Positions 26,695-37,426 of a stretch of DNA of 64,000 nucleotides are shown here, piece after piece. Both the position numbers and the translations under genes were made by a program. How positions within the stretch are numbered: position 1 is the stretch's first letter; the number at the start of each line of letters is the position of its first letter. The stretch is from Pontimonas sp. (GTDB lineage Bacteria; Actinomycetota; Actinomycetes; Actinomycetales; Microbacteriaceae), in the NCBI GenBank assembly GCA_017857245.1, contig JAFMDO010000002.1, positions 1-64,000 on the forward strand, written 5' to 3'. The notes under the pieces are model-generated. The model was not told the origin of the DNA. It saw only the letters and a list, made by a program, of their open reading frames with translations, and searched no databases.

Positions 26695-27261
26695 GTGGCA
26701 ACAACGAACGACATCAAAAACGGCAGCGTACTGAACCTGGACGGACAGCTTTGGGCTGTTGTTGAGTTTCAGCACGTCAAACCCGGCAAAGGGGGCGCCT
26801 TTGTTCGAACGAAGATGAAGAACGTCCGCTCGGGCAAAGTTGTCGATAAGACTTTCAACGCGGGCACCAAGGTTGATTTTGCCGTTGTAGACCGCAGGGA
26901 CTACACCTTCTTGTATGAAGATGGCGCCGACTACGTGTTCATGGATCAGGCCGACTTTGATCAGGTTACTGTCCCCGGTGCGGTCGTAGGTGACGCCGCC
27001 AACTTCATGCTTGGCAACCAACCCGTCACCATTGCAATGCACGAGGGTGAAGCCCTTTACATTGATCTTCCCGCCTCTGTCGTGCTCGAAATCACCTACT
27101 CCGAGCCTGGGCTTCAAGGCGACCGGTCCACCGGCGGCACCAAGCCGGCAACACTGGAAACCGGATTCGAGATTCAGGTGCCCCTGTTTGTGGAACAGGG
27201 AACCAAGTGCAAGGTCGACACGAGAACCGGGGAATACCTGGGTCGCGTGAGTGACGAGTGA
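26695..27261 (+). CDS. efp: Elongation factor P
   Basis: Rescues ribosomes stalled on polyproline stretches. All three beta-barrel domains are recognisable, with KPGKGGAF placing Lys32 at the functional loop tip and the closing [15 protein letters not shown] motif. 188 aa. GTG 26695. No modification enzyme is seen nearby. The end overlaps nusB by 4 bp. Confidence 0.97.
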   Translation: MATTNDIKNGSVLNLDGQLWAVVEFQHVKPGKGGAFVRTKMKNVRSGKVVDKTFNAGTKVDFAVVDRRDYTFLYEDGADYVFMDQADFDQVTVPGAVVGDAANFMLGNQPVTIAMHEGEALYIDLPASVVLEITYSEPGLQGDRSTGGTKPATLETGFEIQVPLFVEQGTKCKVDTRTGEYLGRVSDE

Positions 27262-27689
27262 GCGCCAGACGTAAAGCGCGCAAACGCGCCCTCGACGTGC
27301 TCTTTGGAGCCGACGTCAAGGAAATTACCCTCGCTCAAGCCCTCGAAGAGGCAGAGGTGATCGCTGCTAGAGAGCCGGAGCGTGCCAGCAGTTGGAATTA
27401 TGCCCGGGAACTGGTGACAGGCGTGATCGATCACCGCTTGGATATCGACGACCTGCTGGCCCAGACCAGCACCTCCTGGCCGTTGAATCGAATGCCGGCA
27501 GTCGACCGCGCGGTGCTAAAGCTTGCCGTCTGGGAGATACTTCACAACCCGGATGTTCCCCCCGGAGTTTCGATCTCAGAGGCGGTCGAATTAGTGTCTG
27601 AGCTCAGCACAGAAGCCTCCGGGCCTTTCGTTCATGGAATCCTGGCCGCCATCGCCGAAGGTCGGAGCGGCGACAGCCTCCAGACGTAG
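27258..27689 (+). CDS. nusB: Transcription antitermination factor NusB
   Basis: RNA-binding all-helical protein of the rRNA antitermination complex. The N-terminus [18 protein letters not shown] and the segment [22 protein letters not shown] are characteristic. 143 aa. GTG 27258 overlaps efp; efp-nusB adjacency is conserved in actinobacteria. Confidence 0.95.
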   Translation: MSARRKARKRALDVLFGADVKEITLAQALEEAEVIAAREPERASSWNYARELVTGVIDHRLDIDDLLAQTSTSWPLNRMPAVDRAVLKLAVWEILHNPDVPPGVSISEAVELVSELSTEASGPFVHGILAAIAEGRSGDSLQT

Positions 27690-27756
27690 TCGTGCCCTAG
27701 AGTGTTATCACTACCTGCTTTAAGTGACGTCCTGTGAGGCGCGGAAGGAGGGGCAG
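27690..27756 (+). promoter_or_regulatory. pyr operon promoter and PyrR-binding leader
   Basis: TAGAGT (27698-27703) is a likely -10 box, giving a leader of about 47 nt. Bases 27729-27740, GTCCTGTGAGGC, match the known PyrR-binding loop consensus (A)RUCCNGNGAGGY. The ribosome binding site GGAAGGAGG (27742-27750) follows at once and ATG 27757 comes next. The layout fits UMP-dependent PyrR binding that hides the ribosome binding site, as described for mycobacteria; there is no room for an attenuator with a terminator. Confidence 0.7.
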
Positions 27757-28287
27757 ATGAGTGTGCGACAGGTACTCTCCGCGCCGGATATTGAGCGGAC
27801 CCTTCGCCGCATCGGGCACGAGATTGTCGAGGCCACCCCTGAGGTGAGTTCATTGGTTCTCTTGGGGATTCCTACTCGTGGCGCTGTGCTTAGTCAGCGC
27901 CTAGCGGAGGTGATCGCCGACATTACGGGCGAGATGATTGCTGCGGGAACGCTCGACGTCACGCTGTATCGAGACGACCTTGCGGGTGCGGGGCATCGCG
28001 CCCCCTCTCCGACCGAGATTCCCGAGGCGGGAATTGACGACCGGGTCGTGGTCTTGGTGGATGACGTGTTGTTCTCTGGCAGGACTATTCGTGCGGCACT
28101 CGATGGGCTTACCGCACTCGGTAGACCGCGGGCGGTGAAGCTTGCTGTGTTGGTCGATCGAGGCCATCGGGAGCTCCCGATTCGGGCTGATCATGTGGGG
28201 AAAAACCTTCCCTCGTCCCTCGCTGAAAGGGTCGGTGTCCGATTGGTGGAGGTCGACGGAGTTGATGAAGTGGTGGTGGAAGCGTGA
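27757..28287 (+). CDS. pyrR: Pyrimidine operon regulator PyrR (uracil phosphoribosyltransferase type)
   Basis: PRPP-binding protein that represses the pyr operon when UMP is high, and often has weak UPRTase activity. The PRPP loop is [33 protein letters not shown] and [18 protein letters not shown] are family motifs. 176 aa from ATG 27757, which has GGAAGGAGG upstream; an in-frame start at 27724 would swallow the leader and is unlikely. The end overlaps pyrB by 4 bp. Confidence 0.96.
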   Translation: MSVRQVLSAPDIERTLRRIGHEIVEATPEVSSLVLLGIPTRGAVLSQRLAEVIADITGEMIAAGTLDVTLYRDDLAGAGHRAPSPTEIPEAGIDDRVVVLVDDVLFSGRTIRAALDGLTALGRPRAVKLAVLVDRGHRELPIRADHVGKNLPSSLAERVGVRLVEVDGVDEVVVEA

Positions 28288-29222
28288 AGCATCTGCTCTC
28301 CGCCCAGGATCTCACGCGAGAAAGCGCCATAGGGCTTCTCGATACCGCTCTCGAGTTTTCTGCTGTTGCTGAGCGATCGGTGCCAAAGCTTCCCACTTTG
28401 CGCGGCGTGACGATGGTGAACCTATTTTTCGAAGATTCCACGCGGACCAGGCTTTCCTTCGAGGCGGCAGCGAAAAGACTTTCTGCCGATGTGATGACTT
28501 TCCAAGCTCACGGTTCCAGCGTCTCGAAGGGGGAAAGCCTGAAAGACACCGCCCAGACGGTGGAGGCGATGGGAGCCGACATCATCGTGGTTCGTCACGG
28601 GATGGAGGGTGCCGCGCGAGAACTCGCCCATTCTGGCTGGGTGAACACGCCGGTTATTAATGCCGGCGATGGCGTGGGGGCGCATCCCACCCAAGCGCTT
28701 CTTGACGCCGCGACCCTGCGAAACCATCTGATGCCTGAACCGCGGGGGTCTGGTTTGGAGGGCCTGAGCATAAGCATCGTGGGAGACATCATGCATTCCC
28801 GCGTCGCGAGATCTAACGTTTTCCTGCTGAACACGCTCGGCGCTTCGGTCACCGTGGTGGGACCAGACACTCTCATGCCGCCCGAGACTGCCGGATGGCC
28901 CTGCGGAAACCTCAGGGACCTGGATGAAGCCATCGCCGGCAATCCCGATGCCATCATGATGCTCAGGGTTCAGAAAGAGCGCATCGATCCAGAACAGCTT
29001 GGGGGGATGGATCGCTACAGTGCGCGGTATGGGTTAACCGAGGCGCGGGCGAATGCGCTCCCGCAACACACCATCGTGATGCACCCTGGGCCGATGAACC
29101 GCGAGGTCGAGATAGCCTCGGTGGTGGCGGATTCATCCCGGTCAGTCATCCTTGACCAGGTGAAAAATGGTGTATCAGTGCGTATGGCAGCACTGTATGA
29201 AGTGTGGGGAGATCACTCGTGA
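28284..29222 (+). CDS. pyrB: Aspartate carbamoyltransferase catalytic subunit
   Basis: Condenses carbamoyl phosphate and aspartate. The carbamoyl phosphate site [13 protein letters not shown], the Lys-containing loop [13 protein letters not shown], the HPTQALLD segment and [10 protein letters not shown] are all present. 312 aa. GTG 28284 overlaps pyrR and its end overlaps pyrC. There is no regulatory pyrI gene. Confidence 0.96.
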   Translation: MKHLLSAQDLTRESAIGLLDTALEFSAVAERSVPKLPTLRGVTMVNLFFEDSTRTRLSFEAAAKRLSADVMTFQAHGSSVSKGESLKDTAQTVEAMGADIIVVRHGMEGAARELAHSGWVNTPVINAGDGVGAHPTQALLDAATLRNHLMPEPRGSGLEGLSISIVGDIMHSRVARSNVFLLNTLGASVTVVGPDTLMPPETAGWPCGNLRDLDEAIAGNPDAIMMLRVQKERIDPEQLGGMDRYSARYGLTEARANALPQHTIVMHPGPMNREVEIASVVADSSRSVILDQVKNGVSVRMAALYEVWGDHS

Positions 29223-30526
29223 GAGACGTCATCGTCACTGGAGCATCCCTTCTCGGAGCACCACAGACGACTTTTGCCTTGTCACGGGGGGTATTTATCC
29301 CCACCGAAGACGCCTCTGCGGACGCGCTCACGATCGACGCTGAGGGCCACATTGCTCTTCCTGGGCTGGTTGATTTGCACACCCACCTCCGACAGCCGGG
29401 AATGGAAGAAGCTGAAACGGTTCTCACCGGCTCACAGGCGGCGGCTCTGGGTGGCTTCACCGCAGTTCACGCCATGGCCAACACCACCCCCACCACCGAT
29501 TCGCCCGAACGCCTCAATCAGGTGTGGCAGTGGGGGAAAGAGGCCCGCTACGTCGATGTCCGCCCGATTGGCGCCGTGACAGAGGGGTTGGCGGGACGTC
29601 GTCCCACCGACATTGTGGCAATGGCGCAGTCGCCCGCGGCCCCGAGGGTGTTCTCTGATGACGGCCACTGTGTGGAAAATCCGGAACTCATGAGAGAAGC
29701 GCTTCGGTTGGCCGCCAGCGTTGATGCTGTAATTGCTCAGCACTCTCAGGATCCCCGGTTAACGGTGGGTTCCCAAATGAATGCCGGTGCTCTTTCGGAA
29801 AAGCTGGGGCTGAGCGGCTGGCCGGGTGTCGCCGAGGAATCCATCATCGCCCGCGATGTCCTACTGGCTGAATCTGTCAGCGGGCACCTGCACGTTTGCC
29901 ACCTCTCCACGGCTGGTTCGGTAGAGGTTGTTGCGTGGGCAAAAAAGCGTGGAATCTCCGTGACCGCAGAAGTAACACCACATCACCTCTTGCTCACCGA
30001 GGACCTTATCGCGGATTCGAACCCACTTTTTAAGGTGAATCCGCCTCTGCGAACCAGAGAGGACACCCTGGCGTTGCGAGCAGCGGTAGCCTCCGGGGTC
30101 ATCGACATCATCGCCACAGATCATGCTCCTCATCCCGCGGGTGCTAAGTCGGGGGATTTTGTCTCAGCCGCGTTTGGCATGCTGGGGTTAGAGACTGCTC
30201 TGGGCGTAGTGCTGAAAACACTGGTCCACCCCGGCCTAATTTCCTACGAACAGGTTGCCCGAATCATGTCTAGCACCCCCGCGCGCATCGGTCGACTGGC
30301 CGGATACGACCTACCCTTCCAGCCAGGAAGGCCGGCACATTTCACTCTGGTGGACCCCAGCGCGGCCACACCTGAGCCTTCGGGAAGCCTGAGTTCCAAT
30401 AACCCCTTCGCAGGATGGGAGCTTCCGGGCAGGGTTTCGCACACCTTTTACGGGGGACATCAAACGGTCGCAGACGGACGTCTCGTGGCCCGCGACCAGC
30501 TGCACCAAGAGAAAGCGCCAGCGTGA
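29219..30526 (+). CDS. pyrC: Dihydroorotase
   Basis: Cyclises carbamoyl aspartate to dihydroorotate. The metal site [18 protein letters not shown] and the IATDHAPHP motif identify a class I enzyme. GTG 29219 (435 aa) is preferred to 29204: it overlaps the pyrB stop as GTGA, has GGGGA 8 nt upstream, and gives the usual N-terminus [12 protein letters not shown]. The end overlaps the next gene by 4 bp. Confidence 0.95.
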   Translation: MRDVIVTGASLLGAPQTTFALSRGVFIPTEDASADALTIDAEGHIALPGLVDLHTHLRQPGMEEAETVLTGSQAAALGGFTAVHAMANTTPTTDSPERLNQVWQWGKEARYVDVRPIGAVTEGLAGRRPTDIVAMAQSPAAPRVFSDDGHCVENPELMREALRLAASVDAVIAQHSQDPRLTVGSQMNAGALSEKLGLSGWPGVAEESIIARDVLLAESVSGHLHVCHLSTAGSVEVVAWAKKRGISVTAEVTPHHLLLTEDLIADSNPLFKVNPPLRTREDTLALRAAVASGVIDIIATDHAPHPAGAKSGDFVSAAFGMLGLETALGVVLKTLVHPGLISYEQVARIMSSTPARIGRLAGYDLPFQPGRPAHFTLVDPSAATPEPSGSLSSNNPFAGWELPGRVSHTFYGGHQTVADGRLVARDQLHQEKAPA

Positions 30527-31014
30527 ATCAAGAACAATCTGCTCTCATTATGCTCGGCCTGATGACGCTCGCTCTCGCGGGCGCCTGGTGGGGCTGGCGT
30601 CGGCGGAGAAACGAATACGTCGCTTGGGCCCAGCACTTCACCTTCTGGGATGAAGCAACAGAGACTCCGCTGGATTTTGAATGTTGGTATGTGGGCACAT
30701 CCGAGGCGGGCCTGCCCTTGCAGCGGGTGGCTGTGGGGCCACTGAGTTACCGGGCAAAAGCAACTCTCGGTCTGCACGCTACCGGCCTGGTTTTCCAAGC
30801 ACGCGGGTCGCAAGCGTTGGTGTTTCCTGCGGAGGGTTTGAGCGCGGGACGCGCAACGTGGACCATAGATCGGACTGTCGAGCCCGACGGTTTGCTCATG
30901 GTTCAGTGGAGTCTTGGCCCCCAGCTGGTGGAAAGCTATTTCCGGCTTGTCGATAACGATCTTGGCCGGATCATTACCGCAATCAACACAATGTCACAGG
31001 AGAAGCAAGTATGA
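30523..31014 (+). CDS. Conserved actinobacterial membrane protein in the pyr operon (PH-like domain)
   Basis: One N-terminal transmembrane helix (about residues 7-22, ALIMLGLMTLALAGAWWGW), a basic RRRR cytoplasmic motif and a beta-rich domain of about 130 residues. A protein of this type sits between pyrC and carA in many actinobacteria (Rv1382 in M. tuberculosis). The biochemical role is unknown. GTG 30523 overlaps pyrC as GTGA (163 aa). ATG 31011 of carA overlaps its end. Confidence 0.85.
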   Translation: MNQEQSALIMLGLMTLALAGAWWGWRRRRNEYVAWAQHFTFWDEATETPLDFECWYVGTSEAGLPLQRVAVGPLSYRAKATLGLHATGLVFQARGSQALVFPAEGLSAGRATWTIDRTVEPDGLLMVQWSLGPQLVESYFRLVDNDLGRIITAINTMSQEKQV

Positions 31015-32156
31015 GATCGGCGGCAGTGCTCGTATTGGAAGACGGATCGCGTTTCGAAGGGCATTCTTTTGGCGCCGCGGGGCAACGCCTCGGCGAAGTG
31101 GTCTTCGCCACCGGAATGACGGGATATCAGGAGACGCTGACCGACCCCAGCTATGCCGGGCAAATCGTTGTGATGACAGCTCCTCACATCGGCAATACCG
31201 GAATGAACGATGATGACGCTGAATCTCGCCAGATTTGGGTCGAAGGGTTCGCCGTTCGTGACCTATCACCCAGGCCGTCAAATTTCCGATCCACCAGATC
31301 CCTTGAAGATGACCTGACCCACGACGGTGTCGTAGGAATATCGGGCGTCGACACTCGGGCCATCACGCTGGTCCTGCGTGAAGCAGGCGTGATGCGCGGT
31401 GGCGTGTTCAGCGGGGAAGCGCTCGACGCGAGTCCCGAAGACCAACTGGAGACCGTGCGGGCAACTCCGGGAATGGAGGGCCAAAGCCTGTCAGATCGGG
31501 TCAGCGTCGAGGCCACCAGGGTGGTCGCCGCCATCGGTGAGGCCCTGGGTGTCTTGGCTGTCATCGATCTAGGGATCAAAGAATCCACGGTCCACGAGTT
31601 GGCAGCCAGGGGCTTTGAGGTTCATATCTTGCCTGCCCGAAGCTCGTGGGTAGAGGTTTGCGCGCTCTCCCCGGTGGCACTGTTTTACTCCAACGGACCG
31701 GGCGACCCTGCGGCCTCCGAAGCACAAGTAGAGGTGTTGCAAGAAGCGCTGCGAGCCAAGTTGCCGTTTTTTGGAATCTGCTTTGGCAACCAATTGCTGG
31801 GTCGCGCACTGGGCTTTGGCACCTACAAACTCAAGTACGGACATCGCGGGATTAATCAGCCGGTATTGGATAAAAGCTCTGGCAGGGTAGAAATTACCTC
31901 TCAAAACCACGGGTTTGCTGTCTCAGCCCCGCTGGATGGTGTTCTCGAATCACCAGCAGGCTTTGGCAGGGTTGAAGTGTCCCACTACAGCTTGAACGAC
32001 GACGTGGTGGAAGGCTTGCGCGCCCTCGATATCCCCGCATTTTCCGTTCAGTATCATCCTGAGGCGGCCGCGGGGCCGCGAGACGCGAACCACCTTTTTG
32101 ACCGTTTTCGAGACATGGTCGTCGCTTCTGTATCACCAACTGGGGGAGTGGCCTAA
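31011..32156 (+). CDS. carA: Carbamoyl phosphate synthase, small (glutaminase) subunit
   Basis: Supplies ammonia from glutamine to CarB. It has the N-terminal CPSase domain ([34 protein letters not shown]) and the class I amidotransferase domain with FYSNGPGDP, nucleophile [16 protein letters not shown] and [12 protein letters not shown]. 381 aa. ATG 31011. carB starts 2 bp after its stop. Confidence 0.96.
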   Translation: MRSAAVLVLEDGSRFEGHSFGAAGQRLGEVVFATGMTGYQETLTDPSYAGQIVVMTAPHIGNTGMNDDDAESRQIWVEGFAVRDLSPRPSNFRSTRSLEDDLTHDGVVGISGVDTRAITLVLREAGVMRGGVFSGEALDASPEDQLETVRATPGMEGQSLSDRVSVEATRVVAAIGEALGVLAVIDLGIKESTVHELAARGFEVHILPARSSWVEVCALSPVALFYSNGPGDPAASEAQVEVLQEALRAKLPFFGICFGNQLLGRALGFGTYKLKYGHRGINQPVLDKSSGRVEITSQNHGFAVSAPLDGVLESPAGFGRVEVSHYSLNDDVVEGLRALDIPAFSVQYHPEAAAGPRDANHLFDRFRDMVVASVSPTGGVA

Positions 32157-32158
32157 GC

Positions 32159-35100
32159 ATGCCTAAACGGATAGACATCACCAGCGTGCTGGTCATTGGC
32201 TCCGGCCCGATCGTGATCGGGCAAGCGGCCGAGTTCGATTACTCGGGGACGCAAGCCTGCCGCGTATTACGCGAAGAGGGCGTCCGCGTGATTTTGGTCA
32301 ATTCGAACCCCGCCACCATCATGACCGATCCCGGGTTTGCTGACCAGACGTATATCGAGCCGATCACCACAGCGGTGTTGGAAGCGATTATTGCCAAAGA
32401 GAAACCCGACGCGATTCTGCCCACCCTCGGCGGACAGACCGCTCTGAACGCTGCTATGGCTCTGCACCAGGAGGGAATCCTGGAGAAATACGGCATCGAA
32501 CTTATCGGCGCTTCTTTCGAGGCCATCCAACGCGGGGAAGACCGTCAAATATTCAAAGATTTGGTCCTCAAATCCGGTGCCGAGGTCGCCAGGAGCCACA
32601 TCGCACGCACTATCGAAGAGGCGAGGGATTTCGCCAAGGATCTCGGCTACCCGCTGGTGATTCGCCCGTCATACACGATGGGCGGGTTGGGCTCGGGTTT
32701 TGCTCACAATGAGGCCGAACTGGAGCGGATGGTCGGTGACGGGCTGCACAACTCTCCCACGACGGAAGTCCTCCTCGAGGAGTCAATCTTGGGGTGGAAA
32801 GAGTACGAACTGGAAATGATGCGCGATGGCGCTGATAACACCGTCGTGGTCTGTTCCATTGAAAATGTCGACCCAGTCGGCGTTCACACCGGTGACTCCA
32901 TCACTGTCGCTCCGGCCTTGACCTTGACCGATAGGGAATATCAGCGGATGCGCGACATTGGCATCGCCATTATTCGCGCGGTGGGTGTCGATACGGGTGG
33001 ATGCAACATTCAGTTCGCGGTCGATCCCTTGGATGGGCGCATCATCGTGATCGAAATGAACCCCCGGGTCTCCCGCAGTTCCGCCTTGGCTTCGAAAGCC
33101 ACGGGATTTCCGATTGCCAAAATCGCCGCAAAACTGGCGTTGGGTTACCGGCTCGACGAAATCCCCAACGACATCACGGGGGTGACGCCGGCATCGTTTG
33201 AGCCCACTCTCGACTATGTCGTGGTGAAAGTCCCACGGTTTGCGTTCGAGAAGTTCCCGCTCGCAGATCGGGGTCTGACCACCACGATGAAGTCGGTGGG
33301 CGAGGCAATGGCATTGGGTCGCAACTTTACGCAGGCGCTGAACAAGGCCCTGCGGTCACTGGAGCAACGGGGGAGCTCTTTCCATTGGGAGCAACAGCCC
33401 GCAAGCGCCGCGGAACTCGTCAAGTCAGCCATGATGCCCACCGACGGTCGCATTGTGACGGTTCAGCAGGCGCTTCGCCAAGGTGCGAGCGTGGAAGAGC
33501 TCCACACTGCCACGGGGATTGACCCCTGGTTCCTCGATCAGATCCAGCTCATCAACACCGTTGCTGCCGAGGTCGCCCAGGCCCCTGACCTCTCGAAAGA
33601 GATCGTTCGCTATGCCAAGCAACACGGGCTCTCCGACATCCAGATTGGGTCCCTGAGAGGCGTGACTGAAGCTGAGATTAGGCAGTTGCGACATGACTGG
33701 GACCTTCGCCCGGTGTTCAAAACGGTTGACACCTGTGCCGGGGAATTTCCCGCCCTCACTCCCTATCACTACTCAAGCTATGACCAGGTCTCAGAGGTGG
33801 TCCCTTCTGACCGCAAGAAGGTCGTGATTTTAGGGTCAGGGCCCAACCGCATTGGGCAAGGAATTGAGTTCGACTATTCCTGTGTTCACGCGGCCTTCGC
33901 GCTCCGGGATGCAGGTTTTGAGACCATCATGATCAATTGCAACCCGGAAACGGTCTCCACCGATTACGACACCAGCGACCGGCTCTATTTTGAGCCGCTT
34001 ACGCTGGAGGACGTTCTGGAAATTGTTCACCAAGAGAGCGCCGCCGGTGAATTGTTAGGGGTCATCGTTCAATTGGGTGGTCAGACTGCCCTGGGTTTGG
34101 CGGAGGGCCTCGAAGCTGCGGGCGTGCCCATCCTCGGCACGACCCCCAGCGCCATCGACCTTGCGGAAGAACGTGGCTCGTTTGCTCGAATCCTGGACGA
34201 GGCAGGATTGGTTGCGCCGCGCAATGGAACGGCGATCGACTACGCCGGAGCCCTAGTTATTGCCGAGGACATTGGATTCCCGGTTCTGGTTCGGCCCAGC
34301 TACGTGTTGGGGGGACGAGGCATGGAAATTGTTTATGACCAGGCGTCGTTGGAGGATTACTTCCATCGGATTGGGGACTTCGCCATTGTGGGGCCCCAGG
34401 CGCCTCTGTTGGTGGACCGTTTCCTCGATGATGCGGTGGAAATTGACGTGGATGCTCTCTTTGATGGCGATACCCTCTACATCGGTGGGGTCATGGAGCA
34501 CATCGAAGAGGCCGGGATTCATTCGGGCGATTCCTCCTGCACGCTACCTCCAGTGACCTTGGGCCGCGATGTTGTTGCTGCAGTCTGTGACGGCGTCGAA
34601 AAACTCGCCCGAGGAATTGGTGTGCGGGGGCTGATTAACGTTCAATTCGCGGTCGCTGCCGGCGTGCTGTATGTCTTAGAGGCCAATCCTCGGGCCAGTC
34701 GCACGGTTCCCTTCGTTTCGAAGGCTCTGGGAATTCAGTTGGCCCGAGCTGCGGCATTGGTGATGACGGGTTCCACGGTGAAGCAGCTGGTGGCAGAAGG
34801 AGTGTTGCCCGAACGCGATGGCCGATCTGTTCCCGCGTCCTCGCCAGTGTCCGTAAAAGAGGCCGTGCTGCCCTTCAAACGATTTAGGACGCCGGCGGGG
34901 GACATCGTGGACTCGATTTTGGGTCCTGAAATGCGTTCCACCGGCGAAGTGATGGGGATTGCGCCGTCCTTCCCAGAAGCATTCTCCAAGAGCCAGGATG
35001 CGGCCTACGGTGGGCTACCGAAGTCGGGCACCGTCTTCGTCTCAGTGGCAGACCGGGACAAGCGCTCGGTGATTTTGCCCATTTTGCGTCTGTCCCAGAT

Positions 35101-35443
35101 GGGCTTTGACCTTATTGCGACCGAGGGAACGGCGGAAACACTGGGGCGTTATGGAATAGCCACCACCGTGATTCGCAAGCACACCGAGACGGATTCCGAC
35201 ACGGAGGGCCCGAGCATTGTCGACCTCATCCATGCGGGTGCTATCGACATGGTGATCAATACACCCCGGGGTCGAAGCGCCCGGGCAGATGGCTACGAGA
35301 TCCGGACCGCTACGGTGGCGGCTGATAAGGCGTTGTTCACGACGATTGCCCAACTTGGAGCGGCGGTTGCCTCCCTGGAGTTCAGTTCAGTGGTTCCCTC
35401 GGTGAAGAGCCTGCAGGACTATGCGAAAGACCGTGAGTCGTGA
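32159..35443 (+). CDS. carB: Carbamoyl phosphate synthase, large subunit
   Basis: Makes carbamoyl phosphate from bicarbonate, ammonia and two ATP. Two homologous ATP-grasp halves are plain: [20 protein letters not shown] at the start and [19 protein letters not shown] near residue 560. [18 protein letters not shown] and [18 protein letters not shown] are the two metal sites. A C-terminal MGS-like regulatory domain (from about residue 950) includes [16 protein letters not shown]. 1094 aa, normal. GTG of pyrF overlaps its stop. Confidence 0.97.
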   Translation: MPKRIDITSVLVIGSGPIVIGQAAEFDYSGTQACRVLREEGVRVILVNSNPATIMTDPGFADQTYIEPITTAVLEAIIAKEKPDAILPTLGGQTALNAAMALHQEGILEKYGIELIGASFEAIQRGEDRQIFKDLVLKSGAEVARSHIARTIEEARDFAKDLGYPLVIRPSYTMGGLGSGFAHNEAELERMVGDGLHNSPTTEVLLEESILGWKEYELEMMRDGADNTVVVCSIENVDPVGVHTGDSITVAPALTLTDREYQRMRDIGIAIIRAVGVDTGGCNIQFAVDPLDGRIIVIEMNPRVSRSSALASKATGFPIAKIAAKLALGYRLDEIPNDITGVTPASFEPTLDYVVVKVPRFAFEKFPLADRGLTTTMKSVGEAMALGRNFTQALNKALRSLEQRGSSFHWEQQPASAAELVKSAMMPTDGRIVTVQQALRQGASVEELHTATGIDPWFLDQIQLINTVAAEVAQAPDLSKEIVRYAKQHGLSDIQIGSLRGVTEAEIRQLRHDWDLRPVFKTVDTCAGEFPALTPYHYSSYDQVSEVVPSDRKKVVILGSGPNRIGQGIEFDYSCVHAAFALRDAGFETIMINCNPETVSTDYDTSDRLYFEPLTLEDVLEIVHQESAAGELLGVIVQLGGQTALGLAEGLEAAGVPILGTTPSAIDLAEERGSFARILDEAGLVAPRNGTAIDYAGALVIAEDIGFPVLVRPSYVLGGRGMEIVYDQASLEDYFHRIGDFAIVGPQAPLLVDRFLDDAVEIDVDALFDGDTLYIGGVMEHIEEAGIHSGDSSCTLPPVTLGRDVVAAVCDGVEKLARGIGVRGLINVQFAVAAGVLYVLEANPRASRTVPFVSKALGIQLARAAALVMTGSTVKQLVAEGVLPERDGRSVPASSPVSVKEAVLPFKRFRTPAGDIVDSILGPEMRSTGEVMGIAPSFPEAFSKSQDAAYGGLPKSGTVFVSVADRDKRSVILPILRLSQMGFDLIATEGTAETLGRYGIATTVIRKHTETDSDTEGPSIVDLIHAGAIDMVINTPRGRSARADGYEIRTATVAADKALFTTIAQLGAAVASLEFSSVVPSVKSLQDYAKDRES

Positions 35444-36264
35444 TTTTTGGCGACGCTCTGCACCAGCTCACACTCGAGGGCCCGGCCCTGTGTGTGGGGG
35501 TGGACCCGCATCCGAATACTCTGGAACGCTGGGGATTCCCGGATTCCCCTGCGGGGCTCGATGGCTTCCTCGATGTGCTTCTCGAGCAGTTGATTGACGC
35601 GGAAGCTCTGATGGTGAAGCCCCAGGTAGCTCTGTTTGAGCGACATGGCGTCCGGGGTATGAGCTCGCTTGCAACACTTCTGGGCCGTCTCCGAGCGGCT
35701 GCCATCCCCAGTATTGGCGACGGTAAGAGGGGGGACATTGGCAGCACTATGGAAGGCTACGCTTCCGCTTGGCTCAGCCCGGGAGCAGATTTCGAAGTCG
35801 ATGCCCTCACGGTGAACCCCTATCTCGGGGTGGGAGCCCTCACCCCAGCCTTGGAGCTTGCCGCCGCGCAGAAGAAGGGGGTATTTGTGCTCTCGGCGAC
35901 GAGCAATCCGGAAGCGTCCAGTCTGCAGTCAGCAGTGACCGCCTCGGGACGTAGCGTTGCGGCCGAGATCATCGCCGGCGTTGCCGATTTTGTCACTGCC
36001 CACCCAGAAGCCCTCCGCTCACACGGCGTGGTGGTCGGAGCAACCCTTGACCCAGGCGCCCTCACACTCGGCCTGGATCAGAACGCCACAATGCCCATTT
36101 TGGCCCCGGGCTTTGGGGCCCAAGGAATCCCTCTTTCCCGCGCTCGCACCCTCTTTCCTCGCCAGCGATCCGTCATCGCTGTGGCGGCTCGCTCGCTCCT
36201 GAGCACCGGACCAGAGGGATTCGCCCTCAGCATCCAGGACGCCCTGCAGGAGTTGGCAGCGTGA
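35440..36264 (+). CDS. pyrF: Orotidine 5'-phosphate decarboxylase (type 2)
   Basis: Last step of UMP synthesis. The catalytic Lys-Asp array is in [15 protein letters not shown], with [14 protein letters not shown] at the start and APGFGAQG near the phosphate site. The 274-aa length and motif spacing are of the actinobacterial long subfamily. GTG 35440 overlaps carB; GTG 36261 of the next gene overlaps its stop. pyrD is not in this cluster. Confidence 0.95.
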   Translation: MIFGDALHQLTLEGPALCVGVDPHPNTLERWGFPDSPAGLDGFLDVLLEQLIDAEALMVKPQVALFERHGVRGMSSLATLLGRLRAAAIPSIGDGKRGDIGSTMEGYASAWLSPGADFEVDALTVNPYLGVGALTPALELAAAQKKGVFVLSATSNPEASSLQSAVTASGRSVAAEIIAGVADFVTAHPEALRSHGVVVGATLDPGALTLGLDQNATMPILAPGFGAQGIPLSRARTLFPRQRSVIAVAARSLLSTGPEGFALSIQDALQELAA

Positions 36265-37163
36265 GCTTCGATCCCCACACCGCTTCGGCTCTTGGTGTTG
36301 AGCGCCGGCGGGCGAGAGCGGAGCTGAAGGCCTCGATCGCCCACGGCCGGGTACATATCCTCGAGCTCTTCGATTCCGCCGAGGGCACCACAGACCCGGT
36401 AGTGGGTGGGTTGCGCGTGGCGTGGTTCCTTGGATCGATCCCCGGCATGGGGGCGACCAAAATTTCCCGGGTGCTGGAGCGAACCGGAGTATTGCCCACG
36501 GCGACACTCCGTGGTTTGCGCGTTCGACAGCGGTCAGCTCTGCGGCGGGAAATCGTCGCGCTGTTTCGGCACTATTACTCCCATTTGCGCGGCCAGCTTG
36601 TCATCATTGTCGGCCCCAGCGGGGTGGGAAAGGGAAGCATTGCGCGGTGGATACTTGAGAATCATGACAATTTTGCTTTGAGCGTTTCGGCGACCACGCG
36701 TGCTCCTCGAGCGGGTGAACACAGTGGTGACCACTACTTTTTCGTTAGCGAAGACGAGTTTGATGCAATGGTTCGGGATGACGAACTACTCGAATGGGCC
36801 CTAGTCCACAAACAGTTCCGATATGGCACGCCGCAGTTTGCTCTCGAGCTACAGCTCGATGCAGGTATCAACGTGATCTTAGAAATTGACATCCAGGGTG
36901 CGAGGGCTGCGCGGCGCAAGATTCGCCACTCGCTCACGGTGTTCGTGGAACCCCCGAGCTTCGATGAGTTAGAGCGTCGGCTCGTGGGCAGAGGAACAGA
37001 AGACACCCCCGAAAGGTTGCGACGCCTGCGCACCGCGCGGGCTGAATTGAAGACTTCAGGGCGCTGGGACGCGCTGGTTACCAATCATGACGTCGCGGAG
37101 GCGGGGCAAAGCATCGTAGACTTAGCTCACGCCTCGATCGAGGCCAGAGCTTTCAAGGAGTAA
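36261..37163 (+). CDS. gmk: Fusion of actinobacterial integration host factor (mIHF) with guanylate kinase
   Basis: Residues 1-105 match mIHF: RRRARAELKASIAHG, then the helix-turn segment LGSIPGMGATKISRVLE and the basic LRGLRVRQRSALRREI. From about residue 110 guanylate kinase begins, with P-loop GPSGVGKGS (118-126), the GMP-binding SATTRAPRAGEHSGDHYFF, and the lid and core to residue 300. In mycobacteria mihF and gmk are adjacent separate genes. Here there is no stop between them, and the linker HYYSHLRGQL is short. The protein would phosphorylate GMP while carrying a DNA-binding domain. It stays in its normal place, between pyrF and rpoZ. Whether it is processed or translated internally is unknown. 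Confidence 0.93.
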   Translation: MSFDPHTASALGVERRRARAELKASIAHGRVHILELFDSAEGTTDPVVGGLRVAWFLGSIPGMGATKISRVLERTGVLPTATLRGLRVRQRSALRREIVALFRHYYSHLRGQLVIIVGPSGVGKGSIARWILENHDNFALSVSATTRAPRAGEHSGDHYFFVSEDEFDAMVRDDELLEWALVHKQFRYGTPQFALELQLDAGINVILEIDIQGARAARRKIRHSLTVFVEPPSFDELERRLVGRGTEDTPERLRRLRTARAELKTSGRWDALVTNHDVAEAGQSIVDLAHASIEARAFKE

Positions 37164-37166
37164 CAC

Positions 37167-37421
37167 ATGTCCAACCGCGATGGAATCATCAAGCCGCCCA
37201 TTGACGAACTGTTGACGAAGGTTGACTCGAAGTACCAGCTCGTTATTTTTGCTTCCAAGCGTGCGCGTCAAATCAACGATTACTACTCCGACCTCGGCGA
37301 GGGCAGTATCTACGACCACGTCGGACCTCTCGTTCCCTCGACCGTTGAAGAGAAGTCGCTCAGCATCGCCCTGAGGGAGATCAACGAGGGCAAACTCGTT
37401 CTGCAGCGCAACCCAGAATAA
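37167..37421 (+). CDS. rpoZ: DNA-directed RNA polymerase subunit omega
   Basis: Small chaperone-like subunit of RNA polymerase that stabilises beta prime. [23 protein letters not shown] is the conserved RpoZ core, and 84 aa is normal for actinobacteria. ATG 37167 lies 3 bp after the gmk stop, with AAGGAG in the gmk end. Confidence 0.95.
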   Translation: MSNRDGIIKPPIDELLTKVDSKYQLVIFASKRARQINDYYSDLGEGSIYDHVGPLVPSTVEEKSLSIALREINEGKLVLQRNPE

Positions 37422-37426
37422 GGTCC

